DNA of 64,000 nucleotides from Halorubellus salinus (GTDB taxonomy: Archaea > Halobacteriota > Halobacteria > Halobacteriales > Natrialbaceae), in assembly GCF_020567525.1 (NCBI RefSeq), contig NZ_JAJCVI010000005.1:248001-312000 (forward strand), given 5' to 3'. Numbering within the stretch: the stretch's first letter is position 1; each line of letters opens with the position of its first letter. The position numbers and the translations under genes were made by a program. This document shows positions 38,714 to 47,007 of this stretch, piece after piece. The notes beneath the pieces are model-generated. The model was given only the letters and a program-made list of their open reading frames with translations, ran no database searches and was not told the DNA's origin.

Positions 38714-38779
38714 CGGTTCACCGGGTAGAGAGGGGCGTGAACCGCAACGCAGTGCCAGGGTGAACTACCGAGGGTTCAC
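38714..38779. repeat. Four alternating GGTTCAC/GTGAAC half-sites
   Basis: CGGTTCAC at 38714-38721 and GTGAACCG at 38737-38744 form an exact inverted repeat with a 15-base loop. A second, looser pair follows: GTGAAC at 38760-38765 and GGTTCAC at 38773-38779. They lie in the 257 bases between two minus-strand small genes. It could be an operator, a hairpin or neither. Confidence 0.75.
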
Positions 38780-38917
38780 GTATCGTGCCGCGGCGAACGG
38801 CGGTGTGCCCGACAGCGGGGGTCGCGTCGACCACGGCGGGAGCGTGGCGCATCGACGCGACGACGGCGTGCGCCACCTGCTCGCCAACGATCGACCACAG
38901 CGGCGACGCGACCGCCC

Positions 38918-39133
38918 CTAGAGCGCTGCGAGCGTCGAGAGGACGATACCGGGGAACGCCGCGAGGACCGCGCCGAGGACGCCGAGTGTGCCGGAGACGA
39001 CGAAGAGGAGGTCCGCGACGACGAGCCCGAACACGAGCACGAACGCGAGGAGGACGAGGAGGAGGCCGACGAGGCGGACGTACGGCTCGTAGCCCCTGGT
39101 TCCCACGCTGCCGCGTCGTCGACGGGTACGCAT
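38918..39133 (-). CDS. Small membrane protein, 71 residues
   Basis: The protein starts MRTRRRRGSVGTRGYEPYVR, then two long hydrophobic helices (LVGLLLVLLAFVLVFGLVV and a second ending VLSTLAAL). A long frame reaching far upstream antisense to the MutS-like gene is spurious; the ATG at 39133 is the first good start. It is divergent from that gene, about 80 bases away. Unknown function. Confidence 0.65.
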   Translation of the reverse strand: MRTRRRRGSVGTRGYEPYVRLVGLLLVLLAFVLVFGLVVADLLFVVSGTLGVLGAVLAAFPGIVLSTLAAL

Positions 39134-39211
39134 ACGTCTACTACGCGTCGTGAGAACGTAAGCGTTCCCAGCGGGGGTTTTTTGCTCGCCGAATGGGTAG
39201 GGGGGCGCAGG

Positions 39212-41215
39212 ATGGAACTGTCGGCGATTCCGGGCGTGGGCGAGAAGACCGCCGCGGCGCTCGCGGACCTCGACGACCCCGAGGGCGCGCTCCGCCGTGG
39301 GGACGTGGCGACGGTCGCGACCGCCCCCGGTATCTCCGAGGGCCGCGCCGCACGCATCGTCCGCGGCGCGATACGGTACGAGCACGACGACTCCGGTGGG
39401 TTCCTCGCGACCGACCGCGCTCGCGAGGTGTACCGGGACGTCCTCTCGCTCCTCGAGGATCGGACGGTCACCGAGTACGGCGGGAAGCGCGTGGAGACGT
39501 TCTACCCGAGCGCGGCGCGCTCTCGCGTCGAGGAGGTTCGCGAGTTCGTCCGGGAGGCGCTCTCGCGGGACGTCGACCCGGCGGCGCGAGCGGCGCTGTC
39601 GGACGTGGAACCGCTCGCCGCACCGAACGACGTCGTCGTCCGCGACCGCTGTCTGGCGACGACGGACGCGGAGGTGTACGCCGAGGCGCGCGAAGCGATC
39701 CCGGAGGTCTCGGTGGAGGTCGTCGAGGACGCCAGGGGGCTCGCGGAGCTCGCTCGCGGGTACGCGACCGTGGTCGCGCTCGACGAGGCGTTCGCGGGCA
39801 TCGACGTCGAGGGCGACGTCCGCGTGGAACCGGACGCGCTGGAGCGACCCGCGGAGGTCGTCCCCGAGCGCCAGCTCGCGTTCTTCGCGGTGAACCGCGA
39901 CCGGCTGCGAGCGGCGGCGGAGGTGCATCGCGAAGCCGGCCTGGACGCCCCGACGGACGTCGAGGACCTGCTCGCGTCGCTCGACCGGCTCCGCGAGGAC
40001 GGGACGGTCGCGGACGACGACGAACTCGACCGCCTCCAGGACGCCGTCGACGACCTCGACGCGGCCGTCGGGATGGCGGAGAACGTCGCGAACGACCACC
40101 TGAAGGAGGCGATACAGGAGCGCGACGTCACCATCGAGGGCGCGGACCTCCTGAGTCTCGTCGAACGCGGCGCGGGCGTCGACTCGCTGCTCTCGCGGGA
40201 GCTCGCCGACGAGTACGCACAGGCGGTGGACGCGGCCCGAGACCACCTCGTCGACACCCTCGCGCTCCGCGGGGACGAGGCGGAGATGGCTCGCCGTGCG
40301 TTCGGCGACGAACCGACGTACCCCGTCGCGCGGGACGACGAGGTCGTCTCCCGGCTCCGCGAGTCGCTCACGACCGCGCGCGACCGGCGGAGCGCGCGCC
40401 TGAAGCGCGAGCTCGCGACGGACCTCGCCGACCACCGGGACGGTGCTCGCAACCTCGTGCACGCGGCGCTGGAGCTCGACGTCGAGTACGCAGTCGCGCG
40501 GTTCGCGGAGGACTACGCGTGCACGATGCCCGAGTTCGTGGACGATACCGATAGCGACGCCAGCGACGGTGACGCGACCGGGTTCGCCATCGAGGGTGGA
40601 CGGTCGCCGCTGCTCGACGTCCCTCACGACGCGGTCGACCCCGTTGACTACGCGGTCGACGGCGTCGCGCTGCTGTCCGGCGTGAATTCGGGTGGGAAGA
40701 CGAGCACGCTCGACCTCGTCGCGACCGTCGTCGTCCTCGCACACATGGGGTTGCCGGTACCCGCGAAATCGGTGCAGCTCGGGTGGTTCGAGGACCTGCA
40801 CTACCACGCGAAGACCCAGGGGACGCTGGACGCGGGCGCGTTCGAGTCGACGGTCCGCGAGTTCGCGGACCTCGCGACGGGTGGTGCGGGGTCGCTCGTG
40901 CTCGTCGACGAACTGGAGTCCATCACGGAACCGGGGGCGTCCGCGAAGATCATCGCCGGCATCCTCGAGGCGCTGCACGGGAACGGCGCGACGGCGGTGT
41001 TCGTCAGTCACCTCGCCGGCGAGATACGCGAGATGGCGGACTTCGACGTGACCGTCGACGGCATCGAGGCGGAGGGCCTGGCCGACGGCGAACTCGTCGT
41101 GAACCGGTCGCCGGTGAAGGACCATCTGGCGCGGTCGACGCCGGAGCTCATCGTCGAGAAGCTCGCCGGTGAGTCCGGGGACGGGTTCTACGACCGGTTG
41201 CTCGCGAAGTTCTGA
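39212..41215 (+). CDS. MutS-family ATPase with N-terminal helix-hairpin-helix
   Basis: A 667-residue relative of MutS. It begins with a helix-hairpin-helix DNA-binding module (MELSAIPGVGEKTAAALADL), has a helical lever/clamp region and ends in the MutS ABC-type ATPase: Walker A GVNSGGKTSTLD (from 490), the signature-like segment, Walker B SLVLVDELESITEPG and the H-loop AVFVSHLAGEI. It lacks the MutS mismatch-recognition domain I and has no Smr nuclease end, so it resembles the archaeal MutS5/MutS2-like group. A role in mismatch repair is doubtful; recombination or unusual DNA structures are more likely. Confidence 0.85.
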   Translation: MELSAIPGVGEKTAAALADLDDPEGALRRGDVATVATAPGISEGRAARIVRGAIRYEHDDSGGFLATDRAREVYRDVLSLLEDRTVTEYGGKRVETFYPSAARSRVEEVREFVREALSRDVDPAARAALSDVEPLAAPNDVVVRDRCLATTDAEVYAEAREAIPEVSVEVVEDARGLAELARGYATVVALDEAFAGIDVEGDVRVEPDALERPAEVVPERQLAFFAVNRDRLRAAAEVHREAGLDAPTDVEDLLASLDRLREDGTVADDDELDRLQDAVDDLDAAVGMAENVANDHLKEAIQERDVTIEGADLLSLVERGAGVDSLLSRELADEYAQAVDAARDHLVDTLALRGDEAEMARRAFGDEPTYPVARDDEVVSRLRESLTTARDRRSARLKRELATDLADHRDGARNLVHAALELDVEYAVARFAEDYACTMPEFVDDTDSDASDGDATGFAIEGGRSPLLDVPHDAVDPVDYAVDGVALLSGVNSGGKTSTLDLVATVVVLAHMGLPVPAKSVQLGWFEDLHYHAKTQGTLDAGAFESTVREFADLATGGAGSLVLVDELESITEPGASAKIIAGILEALHGNGATAVFVSHLAGEIREMADFDVTVDGIEAEGLADGELVVNRSPVKDHLARSTPELIVEKLAGESGDGFYDRLLAKF

Positions 41216-41383
41216 GCGTGCGGTCGCCGGTCGACGGCGTCGACGCCGTTCGGTGCGTCGAACCGTCCGGTTCGTCGGGTACATGTCGGTACCCGACCAT
41301 GTTGTGGTAATCGTTATGCAGGCACATAGCGAACGTCGTGGTATGGGAACCCTCGCACGTTCGGCTCGACGAGGTGGCACGAC

Positions 41384-41542
41384 GTGAAGTACGCGTACCA
41401 GTGCCCGCACCACGGCTGTGGCTTCACGCTCGAAGCGAACGACGACAGCGCGCTGGAACGCCGCGTCGCACGCCACGATGCCCGCGAACACGGCCGGAAG
41501 TTCGACCGCGCGCGGTTCGAGGATCGACTCGAGGTCTCCTGA
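41384..41542 (+). CDS. Small Cys/His zinc-finger-like protein, 52 residues
   Basis: Start GTG, then KYAYQCPHHGCGFTLEANDD followed by ERRVARHDAREHGRKFD. Spacing C-x4-C-x18-H-x4-H (Cys7, Cys12, His31, His36) fits a single zinc finger of the DUF1059-like kind, and the basic helix after it could touch nucleic acid. It is too short for most gene finders. It lies about 125 bases before Orc1/Cdc6, on the same strand. Function unknown. Confidence 0.7.
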   Translation: MKYAYQCPHHGCGFTLEANDDSALERRVARHDAREHGRKFDRARFEDRLEVS

Positions 41543-41666
41543 CGCGACGACCGACGGCGTCGTGACGCGGTCCACTGGAAGCGTCCCGACCGCGACACCT
41601 GACTCGAGCGGCGTCCGACGCGTGGCTGCCGAACAGCTAAGTGTCCTGGGAAGCAGGGTGAAAGTG

Positions 41667-42797
41667 ATGTCCGAGGACCCCGAGGAGGGGATGCTGTCGT
41701 GGGACGAGTCCGTGTTCCGGGACGAGCGCGTGTTCGAGATCGATTACGTCCCCGAGACCTTCCAGCATCGCGAGAGCCAGATGCGGACCCTCCAGTACGC
41801 GCTCCGCCCGGCGACCCGCGGGAGTCGCCCGCTGAACGCGATGGTTCGGGGCCCGCCGGGGACCGGGAAGACGACCGCGATCCAGAAGCTCTTCGGGGAG
41901 CTCCGCGCGGAGACGAGCGACGTGCACACGGTCCGCGTGAACTGCCAGATGAACGCGACGCGGTACTCGGTGTTCGCGCGCCTCTTCGAGGGGATCTTCG
42001 ACTACGAACCGCCCGCGAGCGGTATCTCGTTCAAGAAGCTGTTCGGGCAGGTGACCGAGAAGCTCGTCGAGGAGGACGACGTGCTCGTCGTCGCGCTCGA
42101 CGACGTGAACTACCTGTTCTACGAGAACGAGGCGAGCGATACCCTCTACTCGCTGCTGCGAGCGCACGAGGAGTACTCGGGCGCCAGGATCGGCGTCATC
42201 GTCGTGAGTTCCGATCCGAGCCTGGAGGTCATCGACGAGCTCGACTCGCGCGTGCAGTCGGTGTTCCGCCCGGAGGACGTGTACTTCAACGTGTACGACC
42301 GCGAGGAGATCGCGGGCATCCTCCGGAACCGCGTGGAGCGCGGGTTCCACGACGACGTGGTGTCGACGACGGTCCTGGACTACGTCGCGGAGAAGACCGC
42401 CGAGAGCGGCGACCTCCGCGTCGGCATCGACCTCCTGCGGCGCGCCGGGTTGACCGCGGAGATGCGGGCGTCGAAGGTCGTGGAGAAGCGCGACGTCGAC
42501 GAGGCCTACGAGACGTCGAAGTTCGTGCACCTGTCGCGCTCGCTGGAGAGCCTGAGCGAGAGCGAAGCCGAGCTCCTGGAGGTCATCGCGGAGCACGAGG
42601 GCAAGCAAGCGGGCGAGGTGTACGACGAGTTCCAGGCGGTCTCCGGCCTGGGCTATACGCGGTACTCGGAGATCGTGAACAAGCTCGAGGACCTCGGTAT
42701 CGTCGCGACGAACTACGCCGAGGTCGACGGCCGCGGGCGCTCTCGCGAGCTCCACCTGGAGTACGAGCCCGAGGCCGTGCTGTCGCGACTCGAGTAG
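41667..42797 (+). CDS. Orc1/Cdc6 replication initiator-type AAA+ ATPase
   Basis: A 376-residue archaeal initiator homologue. Walker A is GPPGTGKTT (62-70), Walker B VALDDVNYL, sensor 1 near VVSSDPSLE, sensor 2 in GDLRVGIDLLRRAGL, then a winged-helix domain (about 295-376) with LEVIAEHEGKQAGEVYDEFQ and GLGYTRYSEIVNKLEDLGIV. Haloarchaea encode many Orc/Cdc6 proteins; those beside origins have AT-rich flanks with repeated ORB boxes, which I do not see here. Start at ATG 41667, immediately after a GTG that is also possible. Confidence 0.9.
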   Translation: MSEDPEEGMLSWDESVFRDERVFEIDYVPETFQHRESQMRTLQYALRPATRGSRPLNAMVRGPPGTGKTTAIQKLFGELRAETSDVHTVRVNCQMNATRYSVFARLFEGIFDYEPPASGISFKKLFGQVTEKLVEEDDVLVVALDDVNYLFYENEASDTLYSLLRAHEEYSGARIGVIVVSSDPSLEVIDELDSRVQSVFRPEDVYFNVYDREEIAGILRNRVERGFHDDVVSTTVLDYVAEKTAESGDLRVGIDLLRRAGLTAEMRASKVVEKRDVDEAYETSKFVHLSRSLESLSESEAELLEVIAEHEGKQAGEVYDEFQAVSGLGYTRYSEIVNKLEDLGIVATNYAEVDGRGRSRELHLEYEPEAVLSRLE

Positions 42798-42879
42798 GAG
42801 CTGCGTTTCTGCTGGCGCTCGTGCGGGCTGGGTGCGGTCGAGCGCAACGGCCTTCCGGCCGGACGGCGAATCCTGCCGT

Positions 42880-43449
42880 ATGAGTGAGACTGCGGAGTTC
42901 GACGTCGACGCGTGGGAGCGCGAGCTGGAGACGAACCGCGAGGAGAAGGACGAGTTCTTCGGGAGCCACCCGCATTCGCCGATCCCGAAGGAAGAGCGCG
43001 ACGAGTTCGAGGGCCTCGAGTACTTCGCGCCGGACCCGGCGTATCGGGTGACGGCGACGGTGCATCTGACCAGCGGGGACGACGAGGACGTGTACCGGAT
43101 GGAGACGTCGACGGGCGGCGAGCAGCGGTACCTGAAGGTCGCCGAGTTGACGTTCGAACTCGACGGGGAGACGCACTCGCTGGCGGGATACCGTCAGGAG
43201 GGCGAGGACCGCGAGTCGCTGTTCGTCCCGTTCCGGGACAAGACGACCGGCCAGCAGACGTACGGCGCGGGCCGCTACATGGAACTGGAGGCCGAGGGCG
43301 AACTCGAGGACGGCCAGGAGGTTCCCGTGGACTTCAACCTCGCGTACAACCCGTTCTGTGCGTTCTCGGACGCGTACGCGTGCCCGCTGCCGCCCGAGGA
43401 GAACTGGCTGGAGACGACGATCGAAGCCGGCGAGAAGGACTGGGAGTGA
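42880..43449 (+). CDS. DUF1684 protein
   Basis: A 189-residue cytoplasmic protein. The N-terminal helix WERELETNREEKDEFFGSHP and the segment LEYFAPDPAYRVTATV are typical of DUF1684. Then comes a beta-rich core (ESLFVPFRDKTTGQQTYGAG) with the conserved VDFNLAYNPFCAFSDAYACP and the closing PPEENWLETTIEAGEKDWE. The biochemical role of DUF1684 is unknown; the conserved asparagine/cysteine cluster suggests ligand or metal binding. Start at ATG 42880. Follows Orc1/Cdc6 by about 80 bases. Confidence 0.92.
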   Translation: MSETAEFDVDAWERELETNREEKDEFFGSHPHSPIPKEERDEFEGLEYFAPDPAYRVTATVHLTSGDDEDVYRMETSTGGEQRYLKVAELTFELDGETHSLAGYRQEGEDRESLFVPFRDKTTGQQTYGAGRYMELEAEGELEDGQEVPVDFNLAYNPFCAFSDAYACPLPPEENWLETTIEAGEKDWE

Positions 43450-43453
43450 CCGG

Positions 43454-43705
43454 TCAGTCAGCGTCGCTGGTGACGAGTTCGTAGCACGCGAGGGCGGCGG
43501 TGCCGGCGGCGATGGCGACGGTGCCGAGGAACGCGAAGAAGACGAGCAGGCCGGGGAGGGCGTCGGTGGTGGTGATGGTGCCGGCGGCGACGAGCGCGAG
43601 ACAGCAGACGGCGAGTTCGAGGAGGACGTCGTGTTTCGTGCTCGTGCGCGGTCGCTGGTCGACCTGCGAGGCTGGAGCGCCGGGGCGGTCGCGCTTGCTG
43701 GGCAT
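43454..43705 (-). CDS. Small membrane protein, 83 residues
   Basis: The N-terminal 28 residues are charged and basic (MPSKRDRPGAPASQVDQRPR), followed by two hydrophobic helices (LLELAVCCLALVAAGTI and LLVFFAFLGTVAIAAGTAAL). The end is LVTSDAD. Convergent with the DUF1684 gene with only four bases between stops. Family not recognised. Confidence 0.65.
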   Translation of the reverse strand: MPSKRDRPGAPASQVDQRPRTSTKHDVLLELAVCCLALVAAGTITTTDALPGLLVFFAFLGTVAIAAGTAALACYELVTSDAD

Positions 43706-43789
43706 GCGCGTGGCGTCCGCTGCGCGTCGTGAAAGTCTTGTGTCTGGTCGGAGCGGTCCGTGTGGCCCGCGTCGAGAGCGGTGCGGTGG

Positions 43790-44077
43790 TCAGAAGGAGA
43801 CGCAGTCGTGGCCGTAGACGCTGCCGGGCGTGGTGGGGTCGCGGTCGGAGTAGCCCTTGCGGCCGATGGCGCGCTCGCAGACGCCAGCCTGGAGGGTGTG
43901 CTCGACCTCCTCGGGCGTGTGGAACGTCTGGTCGCCGAAGCGCGCGAGGATGTCGGCGATGGTCTCGGTGCCCTCGGCGAGGTCGAGTTCGTCGTCGCCG
44001 ATGGCGTCGGTGAGGTCGTCTGTGGTGAGCGGGTAGGTCTGGTCCTCGATGGCGTCGTCGGTGCCGTTCAGGCGCAT
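43790..44077 (-). CDS. DUF5789-type small protein
   Basis: A 95-residue protein beginning MRLNGTDDAIEDQTYPLTTD, with the recognisable ELDLAEGTETIADILARFGD and the C-terminal VCERAIGRKGYSDRDPTTPG. It matches a haloarchaeal family without known function. Start at ATG 44077, directly supported by a strong TATA-like element 24-30 bases upstream; the longer open frame contains that element and is not coding. Divergent from the PHP gene. Confidence 0.85.
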   Translation of the reverse strand: MRLNGTDDAIEDQTYPLTTDDLTDAIGDDELDLAEGTETIADILARFGDQTFHTPEEVEHTLQAGVCERAIGRKGYSDRDPTTPGSVYGHDCVSF

Positions 44078-44100
44078 ACCCAGTAACGGGTGAAAGATAA

Positions 44101-44107
44101 TTATAAA
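44101..44107 (-). promoter_or_regulatory. TATA-like element for the DUF5789 gene
   Basis: On the minus strand this reads TTTATAA inside ATGTTTATAATTATC, 24-30 bases before the ATG at 44077. The strongest AT-rich promoter-like stretch in this part of the window; implies a leaderless transcript. Confidence 0.65.
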
Positions 44108-44142
44108 CATTGTCCACTAACGTCCTTGGTGACCTGGGTAGT

Positions 44143-44153
44143 GGTTATATTCC
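44143..44153 (+). promoter_or_regulatory. TATA-like element for the PHP gene
   Basis: GGTTATATTCC is followed by the palindrome CCTTAAGG (44152-44159), 52-62 bases before the ATG at 44205. A transcript would start near 44173 and have a leader of about 30 bases. The element is flanked by TGTCCAC (44111-44117) and its inverse GTGGACA (44167-44173), and GTCCTTGGTG occurs twice (44122-44131, 44175-44184). Confidence 0.45.
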
Positions 44154-44204
44154 TTAAGGACCGCGAGTGGACAGGTCCTTGGTGGTCGCCGCGCAAGCGC
44201 GAGC

Positions 44205-45005
44205 ATGCCTTACGCGGACCTCCACGCACACACCACGAACTCCGACGGCACGCTCGAACTCGACGAGGTGCCGGCGGCCGCGCGCGACGCCGACGTGTCC
44301 GTCGTCGCCGTCACCGACCACGACCGCACGCATCCCGACCTCGACGCGCCCGTCGTCGAGCGCGACGGCGTGACGCTCGTCCACGCCATCGAACTCCGCG
44401 TCGACGCCGGGTTCGAGCGCGTGGACCTCCTCGGGTACGGCGTCGTCGAGACCGACGCGCTCGCCGCGCTCGTCGACCGCGTGCAGACCGACCGCGCGGA
44501 ACGCGGCCAGGCCATCATCGACAACGTCGAGGACGCCCTCGGCATCGACCTCGGCATCGAGGGCCGCCCCGGACTCGGCCGCCCGAACGTCGCGCGCGCC
44601 GTCGCGGACCACCCCGACACCGACTACGACGTGCAGGGCGTGTTCGACGACCTCATCGGGAACGACGGCCCGTGCTACGTCGCCCGCGACGTCCCGACGT
44701 TCGAGGCGGGCCGCGAGGTCCTCGCCGGGGCCTGCGCGGTCGTCGGCCTCGCGCACCCGTTCCGGTACGACGACCCGGAGCGCGCGCTCGCGCTCACCGA
44801 GACCCTGGACGCGGTCGAACGCGACTACCCCTACGGCGACGGCGTCGACGCGGACCTCGCCGCGGTCGACGCGGCCGCGAGCGAGCACGACCTCCTCGTC
44901 ACCGCCGGCACGGACGCCCACGAGCGCGAACTCGGCGTCTGCGGCCTCAGCGAAACCGACTACGCGCCCCTCCGCGACCGTCTCGCAGCCCACGCCGGCG
45001 ACTGA
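44205..45005 (+). CDS. PHP-domain phosphoesterase
   Basis: A 266-residue enzyme that should hydrolyse phosphoester bonds using a metal cluster. The four PHP motifs are present: DLHAHTTNSDG (His7, His9), VAVTDHDRT (Asp38, His39), the Glu of HAIELRVD, HPFRYDD and finally VTAGTDAHER. It resembles the nucleoside 3',5'-bisphosphate phosphatase-like (YciV/TrpH) group in length and layout. The exact substrate is not clear. It reads divergently from the DUF5789 gene from its own promoter. Confidence 0.92.
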   Translation: MPYADLHAHTTNSDGTLELDEVPAAARDADVSVVAVTDHDRTHPDLDAPVVERDGVTLVHAIELRVDAGFERVDLLGYGVVETDALAALVDRVQTDRAERGQAIIDNVEDALGIDLGIEGRPGLGRPNVARAVADHPDTDYDVQGVFDDLIGNDGPCYVARDVPTFEAGREVLAGACAVVGLAHPFRYDDPERALALTETLDAVERDYPYGDGVDADLAAVDAAASEHDLLVTAGTDAHERELGVCGLSETDYAPLRDRLAAHAGD

Positions 45006-45081
45006 GGGCGCACCGACTCAGTCGCATGACGGCGTCGCCTGGAACGCAGCCTTCAATGCCTCGCAGCCCCAACAACTGCGC

Positions 45082-45243
45082 ATGAAGTGTCACTACTGCG
45101 ACGACGAAGCCGCCTTCGCCGCGTCGACGGAAGGCGTCAAAGTCGGTCTCTGCGAGGTTCACTTCCGCGAACGCCTGGAGGAGCTCTCCGACGCGGACGA
45201 GCTCCAGGCGCTCAAGGAACACGTCGACGTCGACCGCGCCTGA
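45082..45243 (+). CDS. DUF6757-type small zinc-ribbon protein, 53 residues
   Basis: MKCHYCDDEAAFAASTEGVK, then LCEVHFRERLEELSDADELQ and KEHVDVDRA. The Cys3-x2-Cys6 and Cys24-x2-His27 pairs form a treble-clef-like zinc site, and the rest is a helix. This matches a small conserved haloarchaeal family (I recall it as DUF6757). Function unknown. It follows the PHP gene by 76 bases on the same strand. Too short for a 60-residue cut-off. Confidence 0.8.
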   Translation: MKCHYCDDEAAFAASTEGVKVGLCEVHFRERLEELSDADELQALKEHVDVDRA

Positions 45244-45434
45244 CCGCGCCTGACCGCACCCGACCGCGACCGCTACGTCAGCGGGCGAACGTGACGTAGC
45301 CTCGAACGCCGAAACCCGCCGACAGCCGATTCCGACGCGTTCGACGCGCTGGTTCTCGCGACTCGTTAGTTCCGTCTCGACGAGCGACCGCGTTCGACGC
45401 CGGATTTAGTACGTGACGGGTCGTCCTCGCGGGT

Positions 45435-45944
45435 ATGGAGAAGGTTGCCGTCGACGAACTGGAGTCGCGGATGGGGCCGGGGTCGGTGCGGGCGTCGCTC
45501 ACGAAAGCGCTCGGGCTCGCGAACCTGGGCGCGAACCACTACGAGCTCGCGCCCGGCGAGAGCCTCGCGTTCGGCGTACACGCCCACGAACACCAGGAGG
45601 AGGTGTTCGTCGTGCAAGAGGGCGCGGTGACGTTCGAGACGTACCCGGACCGCGACGCCGCCGTCGCCGGCCCCGACGGCGAAGACGCCGAGACGGTCGT
45701 CGCCCACGCCGGCGAGGTCGTGCGCGCCGCGCCCGGCGAGTACCAGCGCGGCCAGAACGACGGCGACGACCACGCCGTCGTGTTCGCCGTCGGCGCCCCA
45801 CAGGACCCCGGCGACCTCGACCTCCTCCGCGACTGCGACTCCTGCGGCACCCGCACCGCCCACCGCATCGAACTCACCGACGACCGCGACGCCATCCTCG
45901 CCGTCTGCGAGGCCTGCGACGGCGAAACCGCACGCTACACGTAG
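45435..45944 (+). CDS. Cupin protein with C-terminal zinc ribbon
   Basis: A 169-residue protein. Residues about 25-125 form a cupin barrel with likely metal ligands in FGVHAHEHQEEVFVVQEGAV and the second motif near EVVRAAPGEYQRGQNDGDDH. After it, CDSCGTRTAHRI and CEACDGETARYT make a four-cysteine ribbon. Cupin-ribbon fusions of this kind are seen in haloarchaea. It may bind a metal or small ligand; no enzyme can be named. Start at ATG 45435. Confidence 0.82.
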   Translation: MEKVAVDELESRMGPGSVRASLTKALGLANLGANHYELAPGESLAFGVHAHEHQEEVFVVQEGAVTFETYPDRDAAVAGPDGEDAETVVAHAGEVVRAAPGEYQRGQNDGDDHAVVFAVGAPQDPGDLDLLRDCDSCGTRTAHRIELTDDRDAILAVCEACDGETARYT

Positions 45945-46065
45945 ACGACCGACGCCAACGACCGCGTACGCCACCGCACGACTCCCACGACAGTCGAGGT
46001 ATCGCGGCCGCTGACGCGGCCGCGTACGCCACGCCTTTACGCCTCCCGCTCGTGACTACCCCTAG

Positions 46066-46983
46066 ATGACAGGCGAGTACGGTCTCGTGGACCCGAGCGA
46101 GGCCGACACACCGGGTGACGAGTGGGAGGAGATAGACGTCTCCGACACCGACGCGGACCGCATCGCGCGCAAACGCGACCGCAAGTTCAACGAGTTCCGC
46201 GAGCGCATCAAGGACGCAGACCAGTTCAAGGTCGAAGCGTCGGTGTTCGACGACGCGACGTACGCGGCGCTCTACAAGCTCGTCCAGGACGGCTGGCTGT
46301 CCGCGTTCGGCGGTCCGGTCTCGACGGGGAAGGAGGCGAACGTCTACACCGCACTCGGCGGCTCGGAGGCCGCGGACGCGCTCGACGAGGTCGACCCAGA
46401 GGTCGCCGTGAAGGTCTACCGGATCAACGCGAGCGACTTCCGTGACATGCGGGATTACCTCGCGGGCGACCCGCGGTTCGACGGCATCGGCGGGAAGAAG
46501 AGCCAGGTCGTGCTCGCGTGGGTCCGCAAGGAGTACGCGAACCTCAAGCGCGCCGAGAAGGCCGGCGTCAGGGTCCCGAACCCGCTCGCGGTCGAGCGGA
46601 ACGTCCTCGTGATGGAGTACATCGGGACCGACGAGGGCGGGCGCGCGCGTCGGCTCGCGGAGGTGAACGTCGAGAACCCCGAGACCGCGTACCACGTCGT
46701 CCGCGAGTACATCCGACGACTCTACACGGCGGGGCTCGTCCACGGCGACCTCTCGGAGTACAACATCGTCGTCGAGGACGGCGAACTGGTCGTCATCGAC
46801 CTCGGCCAGGCCGTCACCGTCCACCACCCGAACAGCAAGGACTTCCTCGAACGCGACTGCCGGAACGTCGCGAACTTCTTCTCCCGACAGGGACTCGAGG
46901 TCACCGGCGAGGAATGCTACGAGTTCGTCCTCGACAACGCGAACCCGCGCGAGGACGGCGACGACAACCGGAACGCACGCTAA
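46066..46983 (+). CDS. rio1: RIO1-type serine/threonine protein kinase
   Basis: Atypical kinase/ATPase that acts late in small-subunit ribosome maturation. The 305-residue protein has a RIO1-specific N-terminal region (ADRIARKRDRKFNEFRERIK), a P-loop PVSTGKEANVYTAL, the lysine in VAVKVYRIN, the flexible loop, hinge ERNVLVMEYIGTD, catalytic LVHGDLSEYNIVV and metal-binding VIDLGQAV. A TATA-like element is not obvious. In other haloarchaea it sits next to aIF1A and the KH/Dim2 gene; here the KH gene is 3.9 kb away on the same strand. Confidence 0.95.
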   Translation: MTGEYGLVDPSEADTPGDEWEEIDVSDTDADRIARKRDRKFNEFRERIKDADQFKVEASVFDDATYAALYKLVQDGWLSAFGGPVSTGKEANVYTALGGSEAADALDEVDPEVAVKVYRINASDFRDMRDYLAGDPRFDGIGGKKSQVVLAWVRKEYANLKRAEKAGVRVPNPLAVERNVLVMEYIGTDEGGRARRLAEVNVENPETAYHVVREYIRRLYTAGLVHGDLSEYNIVVEDGELVVIDLGQAVTVHHPNSKDFLERDCRNVANFFSRQGLEVTGEECYEFVLDNANPREDGDDNRNAR

Positions 46984-47007
46984 GGGCTAGTTCGTGCGAG
47001 CGAGCGG

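Noticed and set aside
41216-41666. A replication origin beside Orc1/Cdc6
   Set aside because: I looked for AT-rich stretches with repeated G-tract ORB boxes and found none upstream of the initiator gene; the region after it is also GC-rich. Many haloarchaeal Orc genes are not next to an origin.
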